Part shown: positions 62,034-64,000 of the stretch, one piece after another
How positions within the stretch are numbered: the first letter of the stretch is position 1
Layout: each line of letters begins with the position of its first letter
Source: Streptomyces sp. NBC_01264
GTDB taxonomy: Bacteria > Actinomycetota > Actinomycetes > Streptomycetales > Streptomycetaceae
Reading direction: 5' to 3'
Length of the DNA: 64,000 nt
Assembly: GCF_026340675.1 (NCBI RefSeq)
Contig: NZ_JAPEOX010000002.1
Coordinates: 2,046,001 to 2,110,000 of the forward strand
Made by a program: the position numbers and the translations under genes
Notes under the pieces: model-generated
Databases searched by the model: none
What the model was told of the DNA's origin: nothing
What the model saw: the letters and a program-made list of their open reading frames with translations, nothing else

Positions 62034-62759
62034 ATGATGCTCACCGAATGGGAGATGGCCGGGCACCTGGTCGCGGCGCTCGGATTCGGGGCGGCCATCG
62101 GCCTGGAACGGCAGTGGCGGGCCCGGATGGCGGGCCTGCGGACCAACGCCCTGGTGGCGGGCGGGGCCGCGCTGTTCGTACTGCTCTCGCAGTACGGGTT
62201 CATGAGCGAGGTCTCGGAGGTCCAGTACGACGGCTCGCGGGTCGCCGCCCAGATCGTCTCGGGGATCGGTTTCCTGGGCGCCGGCGTGATCATGCGCGAC
62301 GGGCTGAGCGTCCGGGGACTGAACACGGCCGCCACCCTGTGGTGTTCGGCGGCCGTGGGCTGCCTGGCCGGCACCGGGATGTTCGTCCTGGCGGCCTGCG
62401 GCACGGTGGGCGTGGTGGGGGCGAACCTCCTGCTGCGCCCGCTGGGCCGGCGGATGGACCGCGAGCCGGGGGGCGGGGCCGAGGTGGCCACCGACTTCCA
62501 CTTCGAGGCCGTGTGCCTGGAGGCCGAGGAGGCCCACATCCGGCACCGGCTGGTCGACGCGCTGGGCCGGCCGGGCTACCAGCTGCGCTCGATCCGCAGC
62601 CAGGACGGCCCGGAGGCCGGCCTGGTGACGGTGTCCGCGCTGCTGACCGCCGAGGGCGAGGGGGGCCGGATGCTCGAGGAAGCCGTCAGCAACCTCTCTC
62701 TCGACCCCTCCGTCTCGGCGGTCAGCTGGTCGGTGGTGCCCGACCCCTCCGCTGCGTGA
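62034..62759 (+). CDS. MgtC/SapB family membrane protein
   Basis: 241 residues. Four or five transmembrane helices in the first 140 residues with the MgtC core GAAIGLERQWRARMAGLRTNALV, IVSGIGFLGAGVIMRDG and VRGLNTAATLWCSAAVG. A C-terminal ACT-like cytoplasmic domain follows (FHFEAVCLEAEEAHIRHRLV). MgtC proteins support growth at low magnesium, in Salmonella by limiting the F-ATPase and phosphate uptake. The pairing with mgtA is like the Salmonella mgtCB operon. GGGAG precedes the first ATG. Confidence 0.9.
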   Translation: MMLTEWEMAGHLVAALGFGAAIGLERQWRARMAGLRTNALVAGGAALFVLLSQYGFMSEVSEVQYDGSRVAAQIVSGIGFLGAGVIMRDGLSVRGLNTAATLWCSAAVGCLAGTGMFVLAACGTVGVVGANLLLRPLGRRMDREPGGGAEVATDFHFEAVCLEAEEAHIRHRLVDALGRPGYQLRSIRSQDGPEAGLVTVSALLTAEGEGGRMLEEAVSNLSLDPSVSAVSWSVVPDPSAA

Positions 62760-62768
62760 GCGGAGGCG

Positions 62769-63701
62769 CTACTTGAGGGTGGCGGAGGTCAGTCCCGCCT
62801 GGATCTGCCGCTGGAAGGACAGGTAGACCACCAGCATCGGGATCATCGCGATGGTCACACCGGCGAACAGCACCGGCAGGTCCGTCTCGTAGCCCATCTG
62901 GTACTGCAGCTGGATCAGGCCCTGGGTGAGCATGTAGCGCTCGGGGTCCGATCCGGTCTGCGGCTGCATCAGCACGGACGGCAGGATGTACTGGTTCCAC
63001 TGCCCCAGGACATTGAATATCCCGACGCTGATCAGGCCGGGCTTGGCCATCGGCATCATCACCTGGAAGAAGATCCGGGTGTGGGAGGCCCCGTCGATCA
63101 CGGCGGCCTCGTGCACGGCCGTCGGCAGCGTCCTGAAGAAGGAGTGCATGAAGAAGACGGTGAACGGCATCGAGTACGCCACGTAGACCAGGATCAGGCC
63201 CTGGAACGTGTTGAGCATGTCCAGCCGCTTCACCATGAAGAACAGCGGGACGAGCGCCAGGAAGACCGGGAACATGGCCCCGCTGACGAAGAAGTAGTAG
63301 ATCGGCCGGTTGCCCCGGAAGGGGTAGCGGGCCAGGACGTACGCGGCCATCGAGCCGAGCAGCATCGTCAGCGGGACCGAGAACACCATCACGATGAGGG
63401 TGTTGGCGAAGTAGCTGCCGATGCCCTTGTCCCAGGCGCGGGGGAAGGCGTCGAAGTGCCAGTTGGCCGGCCAGCTCAGGGCCGACTCACCGATCTGCAC
63501 ATCGGTCTTGAACGAACCGAGCACCAGCCAGATGAGGGGCAGGATGATCAATATCCCCCACACGGCGAGGAACCCGTGCGAGAAGACGTTGAGGACCATG
63601 CCCTCGGAACCGCTGTCGCGCTTCTTGCGGGGCTGCCCGGTGGCGGAGGCGCGCTTCTTCTCGGCTGCCGCCTCGCCCGGTGCTTTGACAACTGTGGTCA
63701 T
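62769..63701 (-). CDS. ngcG: Sugar ABC transporter permease, NgcG-like
   Basis: 310-residue CUT1 (MalG-type) permease with six membrane helices. The EAA loop reads HEAAVIDGASHTRIFFQVMMPMAKP (in parts), and the end SFQRQIQAGLTSATLK is typical of MalG-type proteins. In S. coelicolor the genes next to rok7B7 (SCO6005-6007, ngcEFG) encode an N-acetylglucosamine/chitobiose importer, and this gene is in the position of ngcG. The gene name rests on that synteny. Its end is nine bases from the convergent mgtC stop. Confidence 0.82.
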   Translation of the reverse strand: MTTVVKAPGEAAAEKKRASATGQPRKKRDSGSEGMVLNVFSHGFLAVWGILIILPLIWLVLGSFKTDVQIGESALSWPANWHFDAFPRAWDKGIGSYFANTLIVMVFSVPLTMLLGSMAAYVLARYPFRGNRPIYYFFVSGAMFPVFLALVPLFFMVKRLDMLNTFQGLILVYVAYSMPFTVFFMHSFFRTLPTAVHEAAVIDGASHTRIFFQVMMPMAKPGLISVGIFNVLGQWNQYILPSVLMQPQTGSDPERYMLTQGLIQLQYQMGYETDLPVLFAGVTIAMIPMLVVYLSFQRQIQAGLTSATLK

Positions 63702-63713
63702 CGTGGTCTCCCG

Positions 63714-64000
63714 CTAGAACTCGACGTGCTCGCGGCGAGTGGCCCGCAGCGTGATGGCGGAGAGGATCAGGGTGAGGACGAGCATCACGACCCCCATGGC
63801 GCAGGCGTAGCCGGCCTTGCCGAAGTAGAGGAAGTTACGCATCAGCACCGTCGCCATGACCTCGCTGTGGTGGTCCGGTCCGCCGCCGAACTGGCCCGAG
63901 GTCATGGTCGACACGAGGACGAACATGTCCATCGCGGCGATGCCCAGATAGACCGCGGAAGTCTGTACAGAATCCCACAGCAGGGGCAGCGTGACCTTGA
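63714..64000 (-). CDS. ngcF: Sugar ABC transporter permease, NgcF-like, 3' part
   Basis: C-terminal 95 residues of a MalF-type permease; the rest is beyond the window. The frame is open to base 64000 and shows TLPLLWDSVQTSVYLGIAAM, then GGGPDHHSEVMATVLMRNFLYFG and a last transmembrane helix (ACAMGVVMLVLTLILSAITL). It ends 12 bases before ngcG, so the two are one operon. Gene name from synteny, as for ngcG. Confidence 0.82.
   Translation of the reverse strand, partial: KVTLPLLWDSVQTSAVYLGIAAMDMFVLVSTMTSGQFGGGPDHHSEVMATVLMRNFLYFGKAGYACAMGVVMLVLTLILSAITLRATRREHVEF

Noticed and set aside
1..64000. Mobile elements, phage genes, CRISPR arrays, tRNA or rRNA genes
   Set aside because: None was seen on reading both strands; no transposase, integrase, regularly spaced repeats or tRNA-like cloverleaf found.

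Overview
The window is high-GC actinobacterial DNA and looks like a Streptomyces chromosome arm-core region. Evidence for this is the strong G/C bias at third codon positions, many GTG starts, overlapping stop/start codons, several possible leaderless promoters, a conservon (cvnABCD), a whiI-type sporulation regulator and a rok7B7-xylFGH-ngc sugar locus. From memory, gene order from about 22 kb to the end follows the S. coelicolor SCO6005-SCO6041 neighbourhood. I could not run a comparison. No tRNA, rRNA, CRISPR array, insertion sequence or prophage gene was seen.

Layout. 1-6 kb: the end of an epimerase gene, a complete cvnABCD signalling operon, and a hypothetical gene broken by a 7-bp tandem repeat. 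6-16.6 kb: housekeeping and stress genes (msrB, murC, a stress-protein-like gene, a RibD-like reductase, zapE, an OsmC peroxidase, a PhoX-like Tat protein, a PPK2 kinase with a lysine-rich tail, a polysaccharide deacetylase lipoprotein, AIM24, a Pth2-type protein). 16.7-20.2 kb: the most unusual locus. A DUF692 (MNIO) iron-oxygenase-family gene is translationally coupled to a membrane protein ending in a Ser/Gly tail with regularly spaced cysteines, followed by a tail-less paralogue. 20.2-30 kb: a secreted hydrolase, hemQ, hemG, a DUF4349 lipoprotein, a CoA-disulfide-reductase-like flavoprotein, a NADAR-domain protein, hemE and DUF3000. 30-38.6 kb: whiI with a possible sigma-WhiG promoter, rnd, a ferritin-like di-iron protein under a double operator, a SUKH-like protein, and a thiolase/FadB beta-oxidation pair.

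38.7-50.1 kb is a surface-glycopolymer island. One minus-strand operon encodes a CDP-alcohol phosphotransferase, a 1479-residue GT2-GT2-TagF protein, an SGNH esterase, a small secreted-style or Ig-like protein and a phosphodiester glycosidase lipoprotein. Next to it are a beta-propeller protein gene and an LCP-family polymer ligase. 50.2-53.8 kb: a cationic amino acid permease and dxs.

54-64 kb: xylFGH and its ROK regulator rok7B7, then a long structured leader and mgtA-mgtC, and finally two ngc-type sugar ABC permeases, the second running off the window. mgtA-mgtC sits between rok7B7 and the ngc genes, which I recall as adjacent in S. coelicolor.

Most likely novelty: the DUF692/Cys-tail pair, which looks like a peptide-tail modification system on a membrane anchor. 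Next are the mgtA leader with a sequestered ribosome site and a 13-codon reading frame, and the tandem operator over the ferritin-like gene's start codon.
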